Positions 16,334-25,210 of a stretch of 49,421 bases of DNA are shown here, piece after piece; the stretch's first letter is position 1; the number at the start of each line of letters is the position of its first letter. Both the position numbers and the translations under genes were made by a program. The notes beneath the pieces are model-generated. The model was not told where the DNA came from and made no database searches. It saw nothing but the letters and a program-made list of their open reading frames with translations. The DNA lies in contig DDQZ01000112.1 of the NCBI GenBank assembly GCA_002343505.1, positions 4,266 through 53,686 of the forward strand, given 5' to 3'. The stretch comes from Verrucomicrobiaceae bacterium UBA2429. GTDB lineage: Bacteria > Verrucomicrobiota > Verrucomicrobiia > Verrucomicrobiales > Verrucomicrobiaceae.

Positions 16334-19300
16334 CTATTTCCCGCCTGGGAATAGGTGGTAGGCAGGGTAGCGCCGCCGGAACGCCTGCCAGCGCTCCATC
16401 CATCCACCGGGATCGAGGCGCACGGTGTCGCCGCCGGGGTGGACCCACGCGGCGGCATTGATTTCCGCCAGCAGGCGCGCGCCCTCCGCATCAAGGGGGA
16501 ATTCCTCGCGCAGGGCGCGGAGGTCGAGGATCCGAATCCCGCCGGTGTTGAAGGTCGTGATGATCGCGAAGCGAGAATCAGGCGTGACCTTGATATCAAC
16601 CACCGGAGTAGCGCGGCGGCCTTTCTGCGGATAGGCAGGCATGAGGAAGCGCCCGGTGTTTCCATCCCAAAGATAGAGCCTGCCGAGCTGGTCCCCGGTC
16701 AGGCACCACGAACTGTCGGGTACAAAGGCCCCTGAGAAGACTTCAAAACCGTGGGAGACTTCCGGGCAGATCGCGGTGCCCGTGCGCCAGTCATAGAGGC
16801 GGGCGGAATTGCTGCGGGTGCCGCAGTAAAGGAAGCGTGACCCATCCGGGCCGAAGCGGCCGCAGTAGGAATCGGACGCCACAGGTATGGGGCGGGCGGC
16901 CTCCTTCCCCGTGGCGGTGTCGTAAAAACGGACGGCGGGCTTGTCCGTGAAATACTCGACGGTTGAAAAAACGCCGGGCCCCGTCGCGACTGGCAGGAAA
17001 CCCACATCCGTGCAGCGGAAGGGAATCTTCAGCGGGTCGAAGCGCGGGCGTCGCGCGGCGATGTCCCAGGCGTGAATCACGGTGTTCAGTTCCGAAACGA
17101 GCAAGGTGCTGCCGTCGGGACTGCACGCGATGTCACCCTGGAAAAGGGCGTGAGCCGCTCCGAGCCCGCTGGTCCGGAACAGTTGCGTTACGGCATGGGT
17201 CGTCCGGTCGATCTCCACCACCTGCCCGCCGGCGCAATAGACCGCGATCGCAGCTCCATGACGGATGAAGACGGAGGAGCGTGGTTCCGAAGGCATCGGC
17301 ACGGGTTCGCCGAGGCGCTTGCCAGATTTCCAATCCCAGAACTGCAGGGTCCCCGGGTGCCCTCCCGCCAAATGCATCGTCTCATACCGCACGGGGGTGC
17401 CGATGGTCGCAAGCATGGCCAGGGTTTCCCCATCCGGCGAAAACTCCGCCGACAGCACGTGTCCGCCGGGGTCGAGCACCGGCCCGGCAGGCTGGCCGCC
17501 GGCGATTTCAAAAACCCTGCTGCGTGTGATGGTGAACGTCTGCGCGTAGGGCGTCCCGGAGAGGGCGAGCAGTTTACCTCCGGGATGCAATGCGACTGCG
17601 GAGCTGATCGATTCTGGCTTGGCGCAGTAGTCGGCGAGGGAAATCGTGTGCTCGGGAGGCTTCGGTGGCGGCGGATTGAGAGCGAAGACCATCAATTCGC
17701 CGGATCTCTGCGCGGTGACGGCCAAACTGGCGTCGTGCGAAAGGCACGCCAGGACGGCGTCCATCGGGAAAAGGGCCAGATCGTCCACTTTCGCGCCGTC
17801 CGCTGTGGAATAGAGCGGAACCCAGGCCAGCCCGGAACCGAGGATGGCGTGCGAACCGTCGCCGCTGAGGCGGAAATCGCGGACGCCTTCACCCCACGCA
17901 AAGCGGGGACTCGCACGCTCGCCCGTCCTGGCGTCGAACTGCGCTGCGACACTATCCTTTCTATATCCGAGGAAACGCCGACGACTGGCATCGAGCGCGA
18001 GCACATTGTCGAATCCGGGGACCACCTTGATCTCTGCACCAGTGGTCGAGTCGCGCTGGACGACGTCGATGAGGTCCCCGGGAATTGTGGCGATTCGTGA
18101 ATGGATGAATTGTCGTCCGTCCGCGAGGAATGCGGGCGGGGCCTGACGCGCATTCATGATCCGGGAGGAGGGTGCAAAAGCGAAGGGCCCTGCAACCGTA
18201 TCGAGCGTTTCACCAGGTGCATCGTGCAGGGCAAACAGGCAAAACTGATCCTTACCGTCCGTGGCCAGCAGGCGTGTGTGATCGGGCGAGATGTCCACCG
18301 GCACCCGCGCCGTGCCCGGCGCGGATTCCGTGTGGCCCATATGGCGCTTTTCATTCAGGCTCCAGACAAAGCAGCCGCCATCCCCTCCAGCGGCGAGCAC
18401 CGAGCCATCACGGCTGAAACACAACTCCGCGATCTGCGCGTTCTTCATGGGCGAAGGGATTCTCCCGCGCGGCGTGCCCGTCGGCAGCTCATAAAGCAGC
18501 ACCGCCGGCTCCGCGCTGCTCGCCACGGCGAGCACGGAGCCATCCGGCGACCAAGCGGCAGCGGTGAGCGGCGCACCCGGCGGGGCGAGGTCCAGCTCCT
18601 TTTCCGCAGCGACATCGAAGACCTGCCAGCCCTTTTCCGACGCCACGCGGAGAAACCGGCCGTCGGGAGACAGGTCGAGACGGCTCGGTGACGCGCCGAT
18701 GGAAAAGGCGCGGATCACCCGCGTGGCCCGGCGGCTCCACTCGCGCGTGCGGACGCGGTTGGCGAGTTGTGCGGACTCATGGGGTGCCACCGCCGATGCG
18801 CGCTCGAAAAGCAGCGCCGCCTTCGCCAATTCACCCTGCTTGTCCGCCTCGAATCCCGCCTTGGCGAAGGATTCCGCCAGCGTGGCGAGCGCCTCCGTCT
18901 TCGCCTGCTGCTCGCTGCCAAGTGCGGCGGTCACGTCCCGATTCGCGACAAACTGCACGACGGCCACGGCGAGGAGCCCCAGGATCGTGAGCACGACCGA
19001 AGCCGTGGCGAGCGCCCGATTCCGCCCGACCCACTTGCGCGCGACGATCAGCGCGCCGGTCCCGTGTGCGCCGACCACGCGGCCATCCAACCACGCCTGT
19101 AGGTCTTCCGCCAAGTCGAGCGCGTGCGGGTAGCGATCCTCCCGCCTCCGAGCCATCGCCTTTTCACACACGGCGACAAGCTCGGCGGGTGCCTTCGCAT
19201 TTTCGCCATGCACGCGCGTCGGCGGCTGGTTGCTCAGCGTACTCAGGACCTCCGCAGGCGTGCTCTTCGATCCTTTGGGCGAATATGGCGCATGACCGGC

Positions 19301-20161
19301 GAGCAGTTCGTAGAGCACCGCACCGAGCGAGTAGATATCGGACAAATGATCCACCTCGTCCACGCGGCTGAGCGCCTGCTCCGGCGGCATGTAGGCCGGA
19401 GTGCCGACCACCGAGCCATCCATCGTCATCAGCGCCGAATCTCCGGCTGTGCCGCTGGTGACGATCGTATCCAGCGCACTGACTCCGCCACTTTCCAGCC
19501 GCAAACGGATGTCGCGAAGGTCGGCGACACCCGCCATTTTCGCCAGCCCCCAGTCCATGATGTAAACCTCGCCAAGGTCGCCAACCATGATGTTCGAGGG
19601 CTTCAGGTCCCGGTGGACGACGCCTTTCCCATGGGCAAACGCCACGGCCTGACAAACGCGCACCATCACCGCCACCGCGCGCGCCACATTCCACCCCTCG
19701 CGGCCTGCATTCGCCAGTTGGAAGATTTCCCCGAGCTCCCGTCCGCGCACCAGCCGCATCGAGTAGTAGCAGCGTCCGAGTGCATCATAGCCCACGCCAT
19801 AAACTGGCACGATGGAAGGGTGGTCCAGCTTTGCCGTGACCTGCGCTTCGCGCGCAAAACGCGCCGCAAACTCCGGGTCCGCACCCGCCTCCCGTGCGAG
19901 GAGCTTGATCGCCACCTCTCGATCCAGCCGCGTCTCCCTCGCGCGATAGACGGCTCCCATCCCGCCGCGCCCGACCAGGTCCGTCACGTCGAACTCCTCC
20001 AGCGCCGCATTCAATTCCGCAGGCGGCAAAACCTCGAATCCCGCGAACCCCGATCCCGCCGACGCCGCAGCCATCAGGCACTGCGGGCACTGCCCTCCGA
20101 AGGCGTTCGCCTTGTAGGCGCTCCCGCACTTCGGACACGTCAGCGATTCATTGTCAGCCAT
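16334..20161 (-). CDS. K1: membrane Ser/Thr protein kinase with zinc ribbon and C-terminal WD40-like propeller
   Basis: 1275 aa from ATG 20161 (a 10-residue longer frame is unlikely). Zinc ribbon C9-x2-C12 and C25-x2-C28. Kinase domain about 58-345: glycine loop GRGGMGAVY at 64-72, VAIK with Lys86, HRDLKPSN with Asp175, DWG with Asp193 in place of DFG, and GTPAYMPPEQ. One transmembrane helix at about 373-396 (ATASVVLTILGLLAVAVVQFV). The remaining 880 residues have repeated FSPDG-type blades (LSPDGRFL, FSRDGSVLAAGGDGG, FSPDGETLAML, CSPDGSTLLV), a WD40-like sensor predicted outside the membrane. It starts 5 bp after sigma B, so both are one transcript. The kinase may modify or signal to sigma B, as reported for Vibrio PknT/EcfP; this is inference by analogy. 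Confidence 0.92.
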   Translation of the reverse strand: MADNESLTCPKCGSAYKANAFGGQCPQCLMAAASAGSGFAGFEVLPPAELNAALEEFDVTDLVGRGGMGAVYRARETRLDREVAIKLLAREAGADPEFAARFAREAQVTAKLDHPSIVPVYGVGYDALGRCYYSMRLVRGRELGEIFQLANAGREGWNVARAVAVMVRVCQAVAFAHGKGVVHRDLKPSNIMVGDLGEVYIMDWGLAKMAGVADLRDIRLRLESGGVSALDTIVTSGTAGDSALMTMDGSVVGTPAYMPPEQALSRVDEVDHLSDIYSLGAVLYELLAGHAPYSPKGSKSTPAEVLSTLSNQPPTRVHGENAKAPAELVAVCEKAMARRREDRYPHALDLAEDLQAWLDGRVVGAHGTGALIVARKWVGRNRALATASVVLTILGLLAVAVVQFVANRDVTAALGSEQQAKTEALATLAESFAKAGFEADKQGELAKAALLFERASAVAPHESAQLANRVRTREWSRRATRVIRAFSIGASPSRLDLSPDGRFLRVASEKGWQVFDVAAEKELDLAPPGAPLTAAAWSPDGSVLAVASSAEPAVLLYELPTGTPRGRIPSPMKNAQIAELCFSRDGSVLAAGGDGGCFVWSLNEKRHMGHTESAPGTARVPVDISPDHTRLLATDGKDQFCLFALHDAPGETLDTVAGPFAFAPSSRIMNARQAPPAFLADGRQFIHSRIATIPGDLIDVVQRDSTTGAEIKVVPGFDNVLALDASRRRFLGYRKDSVAAQFDARTGERASPRFAWGEGVRDFRLSGDGSHAILGSGLAWVPLYSTADGAKVDDLALFPMDAVLACLSHDASLAVTAQRSGELMVFALNPPPPKPPEHTISLADYCAKPESISSAVALHPGGKLLALSGTPYAQTFTITRSRVFEIAGGQPAGPVLDPGGHVLSAEFSPDGETLAMLATIGTPVRYETMHLAGGHPGTLQFWDWKSGKRLGEPVPMPSEPRSSVFIRHGAAIAVYCAGGQVVEIDRTTHAVTQLFRTSGLGAAHALFQGDIACSPDGSTLLVSELNTVIHAWDIAARRPRFDPLKIPFRCTDVGFLPVATGPGVFSTVEYFTDKPAVRFYDTATGKEAARPIPVASDSYCGRFGPDGSRFLYCGTRSNSARLYDWRTGTAICPEVSHGFEVFSGAFVPDSSWCLTGDQLGRLYLWDGNTGRFLMPAYPQKGRRATPVVDIKVTPDSRFAIITTFNTGGIRILDLRALREEFPLDAEGARLLAEINAAAWVHPGGDTVRLDPGGWMERWQAFRRRYPAYHLFPGGK

Positions 20162-20166
20162 CGCAT

Positions 20167-20928
20167 TTATCCAGCTGAGAGAACCGCGCACAAATGAGCT
20201 ATTTCAGCTTCCGCATCCTCCTGCGTCGCCACCGTGTCCGTGATCTGCCCGCGCAGGATGGACTGGTAGCGCTTCCGCATTTGATGCACCGCGAACCGCA
20301 CCGCCGCCTCCGTCAGCCCCAGCCGCGCCGCCTTCTCCGCATAAGAGCCATCTTTTTCTCCCCACGAAAGACAGCTCTCGATCTCCGCAAAAAGCGCCGC
20401 CTTTCCGAACCCCTCGTAATACTTCCGCAGCCGCGCCATCGTGGAGTCCAGCACCGCATACGCCCAGCTCTGATCAAAAAGGATGTCCGGTGAATCATCG
20501 TGCCTCGGCTCGTTCGCAAACCGCTCCTCCGCGCTCATCTGGTCAATCGAAACAATCGTCGCGCCGCCGCCGCGCTTCTGTGCCGTCTCTTTCCGCCATT
20601 CGTTCGTCACATAGTGCTTCAGCGAGGTGAGGAGGAAAGACCGCATCCTCCCCCGCTCCGGTGTAACCCTGCTCAGCGAATCCCGTGCGAGAAACTCGAG
20701 AAAGAACCCCTGCGTAAGATCCTCCGCATCATGCGGTCCCGATCCCGTCCGCCGCAGATAGACATAAATCGGATACCAATACGCACGGCACAAATCCTCC
20801 AGCGCCCGCCCGCTGGAGGCCCCGCCACATTGCGCCGCGAGAACCACGCTCCATCGCGTCTTCGGAAAATCCCCCTTCGATTCCGGCGGGTGCGTGGAGG
20901 CAACGGCGCTGGCAGTCTTTTGCGGCAT
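20167..20928 (-). CDS. Sigma B: ECF-like RNA polymerase sigma factor
   Basis: 253 aa from ATG 20928; the frame extends to 21117 but the extra residues overlap P2 and look unlike the family. FPKTRWSVVLAAQ at 21-33, region 2 (RAYWYPIYVYLRR..GPHDAEDLTQGFF, DAED at 67-70) and AQKRGGG match sigma A and C. Region 4 helix-turn-helix LGLTEAAVRFAVHQMRKRYQSILR is near the C-terminus. A long N-terminus (20 residues) is rich in Ser and Thr, possible phosphorylation sites. It directly precedes K1 (5 bp) and follows P2 by 74 bp, where a sigma-70-like promoter can be seen. Confidence 0.92.
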   Translation of the reverse strand: MPQKTASAVASTHPPESKGDFPKTRWSVVLAAQCGGASSGRALEDLCRAYWYPIYVYLRRTGSGPHDAEDLTQGFFLEFLARDSLSRVTPERGRMRSFLLTSLKHYVTNEWRKETAQKRGGGATIVSIDQMSAEERFANEPRHDDSPDILFDQSWAYAVLDSTMARLRKYYEGFGKAALFAEIESCLSWGEKDGSYAEKAARLGLTEAAVRFAVHQMRKRYQSILRGQITDTVATQEDAEAEIAHLCAVLSAG

Positions 20929-20941
20929 GGCGATTGGCAAG

Positions 20942-20969
20942 GTTATAGCCACGGCACGCGCCACCGCAA
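20942..20969 (-). promoter_or_regulatory. Candidate sigma-70-type promoter of sigma B-K1
   Basis: On the minus strand TTGCGG (20964-20969) and TATAAC (20942-20947) are spaced by 16 bp, about 14 bp before the sigma B ATG. This would give a very short leader. The motif differs from the TGTTAC motif of K2, K3 and L2, suggesting sigma B-K1 is made by housekeeping polymerase. Confidence 0.4.
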
Positions 20970-21002
20970 GGCGCATTCCACAACACACCCGGTGCCAGGG
21001 CC

Positions 21003-21908
21003 CTACGGCTTCCCGACTTTCACGCGGTAGAATTTCCGTGCTTCCGTCGCGTTGAGATCGGTCACGGTGCGCTCGTTGCCGGAGTCGCTTTGCGTCGTGC
21101 CGGTGAGCGTCTGCCACGCGCCGTCGGTGAGCGACGTGTGGAATTCCACGGTGTAGTTGCGCCCGGCAATGATGGGTGAAAAGATAACGTGCTTTTGCGT
21201 GGGCTGGCCGAGGACGGGCGCAATGGTGAGGTTGAAGCGCGAGGCGTTGTCCGTCGGCACGAGTCCGGCGGTGAATTCGAAGAGGTTGCTCTGCCCGTCA
21301 AAGTCGGCGTCGATCGCGGGAGCGGCGAGCGGATTGTTTCCGCCGAAATACTGCACCTGCCAGTCGTCGCCGAGCCCGTCGCCCGCGTAGGTGCCGAAGT
21401 TGTCGGCGATGGTGTCGAGCACGGTGAAACCGATCGTGGCGGTGCCCTCGGCATAAACCGCCTGCGCCACGGCGGAGGTGTCTTCATAGACGACATCCGC
21501 CTTCGCTTTCCCGGCTGCGCTCACATTGACGAGCGGTCCGCTCTGCACGCTCCACGTCACGTCCGTTGCGAGGACCGAGAGGAAGGTCGCATCGTCTAGC
21601 GTCTGCCACGCGGCAAGCTGGAGCCGCTTGGTTTCCTCCACCTCCGGCGCGTCGCTTGTGAGCGCGAGGCCGGTCACGTCGTAGAGCTGGCCGATGTAGC
21701 CCGCCTTCGCCGTCTGCGCCGGAGCGGCAGCGATGGAGATGCCGGTCACGAAGCCAACGCTGCCATCATTCGCGTAGGTCGCGCTCGTCGTGCGCCGACC
21801 GCCTGCGTCTGACACTTCTGCGGGCTGGGTGTAGTTGGCCGATGAGCGTGGGTCGGCGTGGACTGCGGCGGGGATTAGCGTGGCGAGTGAGAGAAGTAGA
21901 GTCTTCAT
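21003..21908 (-). CDS. P2: secreted partner protein of large fibre protein L2
   Basis: 301 aa, signal peptide MKTLLLSLATLIPAAVHA. Paralogue of P1 along its full length: RSSANYT versus RTGANYS after the signal, GYIGQLYDVTGLALT, LDDATFLSVLATDVTWSVQSGP, VLDTIADNFGTYAGDGLGDDWQVQYFGGNNP, and the C-terminal ARKFYRVKVGKP. Predicted beta-rich with no catalytic motif. The DGLGDDWQVQYFG segment resembles the calcium-loop-like turns that precede C-terminal modules in verrucomicrobial exoproteins (inference). It begins 26 bp after L2 ends and should be co-transcribed with it. Confidence 0.8.
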   Translation of the reverse strand: MKTLLLSLATLIPAAVHADPRSSANYTQPAEVSDAGGRRTTSATYANDGSVGFVTGISIAAAPAQTAKAGYIGQLYDVTGLALTSDAPEVEETKRLQLAAWQTLDDATFLSVLATDVTWSVQSGPLVNVSAAGKAKADVVYEDTSAVAQAVYAEGTATIGFTVLDTIADNFGTYAGDGLGDDWQVQYFGGNNPLAAPAIDADFDGQSNLFEFTAGLVPTDNASRFNLTIAPVLGQPTQKHVIFSPIIAGRNYTVEFHTSLTDGAWQTLTGTTQSDSGNERTVTDLNATEARKFYRVKVGKP

Positions 21909-21934
21909 GGGTCGGTGTGGTGTTTTGGGTTGAT

Positions 21935-24295
21935 TCAGAGTCCGCCCGCGATGTCTGCGAGGGTCAATGCTGCCCGGAGGTCAATGTTCACATTTTCCAA
22001 CTGCGTTTGAAGTGCCGCCAATTCCTGCTCCGCAGTTGTCTTCGTTGCCTGAGCGGCAGCCTTGGTGGCGTTCACGTTTGCAACTTGCTGATCAAACGAT
22101 GATCCATCGAAGGGCGGGTATGCAGCGATGAAGGCATTGATTTCGGCTTGGGTGTGGATGGGCACCCAGGTCGTGGGGTCGGACGGATTAGGCTGATTCA
22201 AGGGGTTGCCCCATGTGTAATCGAAAATCGCGTCGTCCCGCTGCTCATCGTAGTTTGTTTGAGCCACGGAACGTTGGACCTCAATCATCTGGATTTGCGC
22301 ATTGAGACTGCTGATCTGGGTGGTCAATGCGGTGATGTCGGCCTGCTTTTGAGTGATCGCCGGGCCGAGGGTCGGAATGATCGCCGTAAGCGCATCCGCC
22401 TTTGCTTGCGCGCGGGCGGCTAGCACTGACAGGACGGCATTGACGCCGTCGCTGGACAGCGCGCTGGCGGTGACACCGCTCAGACCCGAGCCGTCGCCCT
22501 GGATCACCGTTGCCGTCACCGTGCCGCTCACATTGAGGTTCTCCGCCGTGATCGTGCCGGCGGAGAAGTTCCCGCCCGCACTCCGCTTCACAAGCGTGTT
22601 GGCGATGTTTGCGACTCTTGCTTCATTCGCGAGGGTCGCCCCGGCAGCGACATCGGCGGCGGTGACGCCGGCCACCGCGCTGACGACGGTAGCGCCCTGT
22701 GTGCCGGTGACATCGCCTGCGAGCGAGCCGCTGAAGTTGGTGGCGGAGATTCCGGTCAGGCCCGAACCATTGCCGGTGTGCGTGCCGGCGAAACTGCCGG
22801 TGAAAGAGCCGCTTTGAGCGCCGCTCAGCACGTTGCTGAACTGCGACTGGATCGGCGCGGTTACTCCGTTCAGGAAACCGAACTCCGTGTTGCTCACGCT
22901 CCCTGAACCGATTTTCGCGGCATCGATGGCGGCCGTGGAAGCGATGTCCACGTTGAAGATGCCGCCGTCGGCGATGTTGTTGGTATTCACCGTGCCCGAA
23001 CTTAACGCGCTGGAACCGATGGAGCCCGAAACGATGCTGCTGCCGTTGAATGTGCCGGGGATCAATCCGGCGCCATCGCGCTGGACGATGGAGTTGGGCG
23101 TGGCCGCTGTCGTGGCGGTGGTGGCGGAGTTGGCCACTTTGCCCGCGGTACTGATGGTGGCGAGTTTGGAGTCGGTGATGCTGCCGTTGGCGATGCTGGT
23201 GCCACTCACACTGCCCGAGATCAGCCCGCCGCCGTCGATTGTGCCGACGATGATTCCAGAGGCGCTCCGCAGGACGATGGAGTTGGGCGTGCCCGCTGTC
23301 GTGGCGGTGGTGGCGGAGTTGGCCACTTTGCCCGCTGTGCTGATGGTCGCGAGCTTGGTGTCAGCGATGGCGGCGGAATTGGAGATGTCCGCGTTGGCGA
23401 TGCTGCCGTCGGCGATGCTGTCCGACCCGACCGAGCCCGGTTGGAGACTGCTACCATTCAAGCTGGTCAAAGCGGAGCCGTTACCGGTGTGGGCGCCCGA
23501 GAAACTGCCGGTGTAAGTGCCGCTCGTGGCGCCGTTCAAGACATTGCTGATTTGAAATTGGATCGGTGCGGTGACTCCGTTCAAATAGCCAAACACCGTG
23601 TTGCTCACACTGCCGGAGCCGATCTTCGTCGCGTCGATGGCGGCGGAATTGGAAATGTCCGCGTTGAGGATGCTGCCATCGGCGATGCTGCTTGTGTTCA
23701 CCGCATTTGAAGAAAGCGCTCCAGACCCGACAGCTCCAACTGCGATCTTCGCACTCGTCACCGCGCCCGCTCCGAGTTGTGAGCCGCCCACGGCACCGGC
23801 GGCGATCTTCGCGCCCGTGATCGCACCATTCGCCACCGTCTGCGCCTCGCCCGCCATCATGGCGTAGCCCACGGCGGTGATGCGCTGGTCGGGCGTGAGG
23901 AGCTGGGAGCCGTTCACGCCGTCGTCGAACCACACGCGCAGGCGCACGTCGGCATTGGCGAAGGCACTGGCCGGGACGGTGGTCATGTTGGCCAGTGTAG
24001 TATCGCCGAGCTGCACTGAGTAGAGGCCCTTCGTCACCGTTAGCGCGACGGCGGCGGTCGGTTCGCTGCCGGCGGTGCTGGTGGCGTCGTTGCTCCAGTA
24101 AGTGGTGCTGCCGTCCGTGTTCACGAGCGCGAACTTGAATGCGCCGGTGCCGTCGAAGTTCACCGTGCCGACGGCGACGCGGCCCTGGTAGTTGAGGAGC
24201 TGCGGAACCTGGGCGTGAAGGATGCCGAGTGTCGAATGCAGCATGACTAAGCTCAGGATGCAGACGATGAGACGAGATGGAGCGGAGTGTTTCAT
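21935..24295 (-). CDS. L2: large secreted fibre-like protein ending in a coiled coil
   Basis: 786 aa with signal peptide (MKHSAPSRLIVCILSLVMLHSTLGILHA). Residues 30-165 (LLNYQGRVAVGTVNFDGTGAFKFALVN..ADVRLRVWFDDGVNGSQLL..DQRITAVGYAM) are homologous to the L1 N-terminus. Residues of about 165-620 are repeats built on GAITGAKIAAGAV, SIANADISNSAAID and KIGSGSVSNTxFGxLNGVTAPIQ, low-complexity strands similar to phage-fibre shafts. The last 150 residues contain two helical, Ala/Gln-rich coiled coils (ITQKQADITALTTQISSLNA and TKAAAQATKTTAEQEL) separated by a Pro/Trp-rich loop. Unlike L1 it has no Asp-box repeats and no S74 domain, so the head differs while the base is conserved. Divergent from sigma C. 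Confidence 0.8.
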   Translation of the reverse strand: MKHSAPSRLIVCILSLVMLHSTLGILHAQVPQLLNYQGRVAVGTVNFDGTGAFKFALVNTDGSTTYWSNDATSTAGSEPTAAVALTVTKGLYSVQLGDTTLANMTTVPASAFANADVRLRVWFDDGVNGSQLLTPDQRITAVGYAMMAGEAQTVANGAITGAKIAAGAVGGSQLGAGAVTSAKIAVGAVGSGALSSNAVNTSSIADGSILNADISNSAAIDATKIGSGSVSNTVFGYLNGVTAPIQFQISNVLNGATSGTYTGSFSGAHTGNGSALTSLNGSSLQPGSVGSDSIADGSIANADISNSAAIADTKLATISTAGKVANSATTATTAGTPNSIVLRSASGIIVGTIDGGGLISGSVSGTSIANGSITDSKLATISTAGKVANSATTATTAATPNSIVQRDGAGLIPGTFNGSSIVSGSIGSSALSSGTVNTNNIADGGIFNVDIASTAAIDAAKIGSGSVSNTEFGFLNGVTAPIQSQFSNVLSGAQSGSFTGSFAGTHTGNGSGLTGISATNFSGSLAGDVTGTQGATVVSAVAGVTAADVAAGATLANEARVANIANTLVKRSAGGNFSAGTITAENLNVSGTVTATVIQGDGSGLSGVTASALSSDGVNAVLSVLAARAQAKADALTAIIPTLGPAITQKQADITALTTQISSLNAQIQMIEVQRSVAQTNYDEQRDDAIFDYTWGNPLNQPNPSDPTTWVPIHTQAEINAFIAAYPPFDGSSFDQQVANVNATKAAAQATKTTAEQELAALQTQLENVNIDLRAALTLADIAGGL

Positions 24296-24317
24296 GGGTT
24301 TGGAGTGTCTGCTCCTA

Positions 24318-24346
24318 CCCGACCCGGTTTCTTTTCCGGCGTAACA
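24318..24346 (-). promoter_or_regulatory. L2 copy of the shared TGTTAC-N16-GGTCGGG motif
   Basis: On the minus strand TGTTAC (24341-24346) is followed after 16 bp by GGTCGGG (24318-24324), 22 bp before the L2 ATG. The same two blocks with the same spacing precede K2 and K3. The layout, a TGTTAC -35-like block and a GTCGGG block at -10 distance, resembles an ECF-sigma promoter. It sits in the gap shared with the divergent sigma C gene, so sigma C could control it (inference). Confidence 0.5.
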
Positions 24347-24424
24347 GGCTGCGGTGAAGATTCCTGAAAAAAAGAGTGCCCGCAGGCTGGCCGGACTTTA
24401 AAAATGGTCATTCGCCAGCCCGAA

Positions 24425-25165
24425 ATGTCCTCGCCAGATCCAAATGCCAGTGACAGTTCCTTCCCGCCCACGCAGTGGACGCTGGTGCGGGCCGTGCAGA
24501 GCGGCGATCCGGCCGACGCGGAGGCGGCGATGAGCCAGATCTGCCAGCGCTACTGGTATCCGATCTACGCCTACCTGCGCCGCAGCCATCACAGCGCGCC
24601 GGACGCGGAGGACCTCACGCAGGCCTTTTTCATGCGGCTGATCAAGCGGGAGACGCTCCAGATCATCCAGCTCGACGGCGGGAAGCTGCGCTCCTTCCTG
24701 CTCGGCTCGCTCAAGCACCTGCTCAGCGACGAGGCGCGTCACCACAACGCGCAAAAGCGCGGCGGCGGCCAGAAACTCCTGTCCATCGACGAAATGCAGG
24801 CGGAGGAGCGCTACGCCTGCGAGCCGCAGGACATGCGTGATCCCGAATGGCTCTTCACCCACGCCTGGGCGAACGATCTGCTGGCCGGCATTCGCGAAAA
24901 ACTGCGCGCGGCCTTTGCCGTCGCCGGACGCGCGGAGGTTTTTGAAACGCTGCTCCCCTTTCTGATGTGGGACGAGGAGCCGCCGTCGCATCGCGAGATC
25001 GCGCAAAAGCTCGGCTGCAGCGAGGCGGCCTCGCGAGTGCAGATCATGCGTCTGAGAAGCAAATTCCGCGCGCTGCTGGAGGAGGAGCTGGCCTGCACGG
25101 TGCTGACGCCGGAGGACATTCCCGGGGAACTGGCCTGGCTGCGGTCCGTGCTGGCCGCCAAATGA
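24425..25165 (+). CDS. Sigma C: ECF-like RNA polymerase sigma factor
   Basis: 246 aa from ATG 24425; an in-frame ATG at 24404 adds 7 residues and cannot be excluded. [17 protein letters not shown] corresponds to the FHTTRW start of sigma A. Region 2 is [31 protein letters not shown], with DAED near 60-63, followed by [16 protein letters not shown]. Region 4 helix-turn-helix [23 protein letters not shown] is near the C-terminus. It is followed within 46 bp by K2 and then K3 on the same strand and is divergent from L2. This context makes it the best candidate regulator of the shared TGTTAC motif, but that is untested. Confidence 0.92.
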   Translation: MSSPDPNASDSSFPPTQWTLVRAVQSGDPADAEAAMSQICQRYWYPIYAYLRRSHHSAPDAEDLTQAFFMRLIKRETLQIIQLDGGKLRSFLLGSLKHLLSDEARHHNAQKRGGGQKLLSIDEMQAEERYACEPQDMRDPEWLFTHAWANDLLAGIREKLRAAFAVAGRAEVFETLLPFLMWDEEPPSHREIAQKLGCSEAASRVQIMRLRSKFRALLEEELACTVLTPEDIPGELAWLRSVLAAK

Positions 25166-25168
25166 GTT

Positions 25169-25197
25169 TGTTACGGCCTCACAGAAATTTCGTTGGG
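25169..25197 (+). promoter_or_regulatory. K2 copy of the shared TGTTAC-N16-CGTTGGG motif
   Basis: TGTTAC at 25169-25174, 16 bp, CGTTGGG at 25191-25197, starting 3 bp after the sigma C stop codon. TGTTAC begins 42 nt before the K2 ATG, the same distance as at K3. The sequence continues GGGAACC as at K3. Confidence 0.5.
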
Positions 25198-25210
25198 AAC
25201 CACCGGCACC

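Noticed and set aside
11159..24295. Prophage or phage-tail-derived particle (because of tail-fibre motifs)
   Set aside because: No structural, assembly, lysis or integration gene is present, and both fibre proteins carry Sec-type signal peptides.
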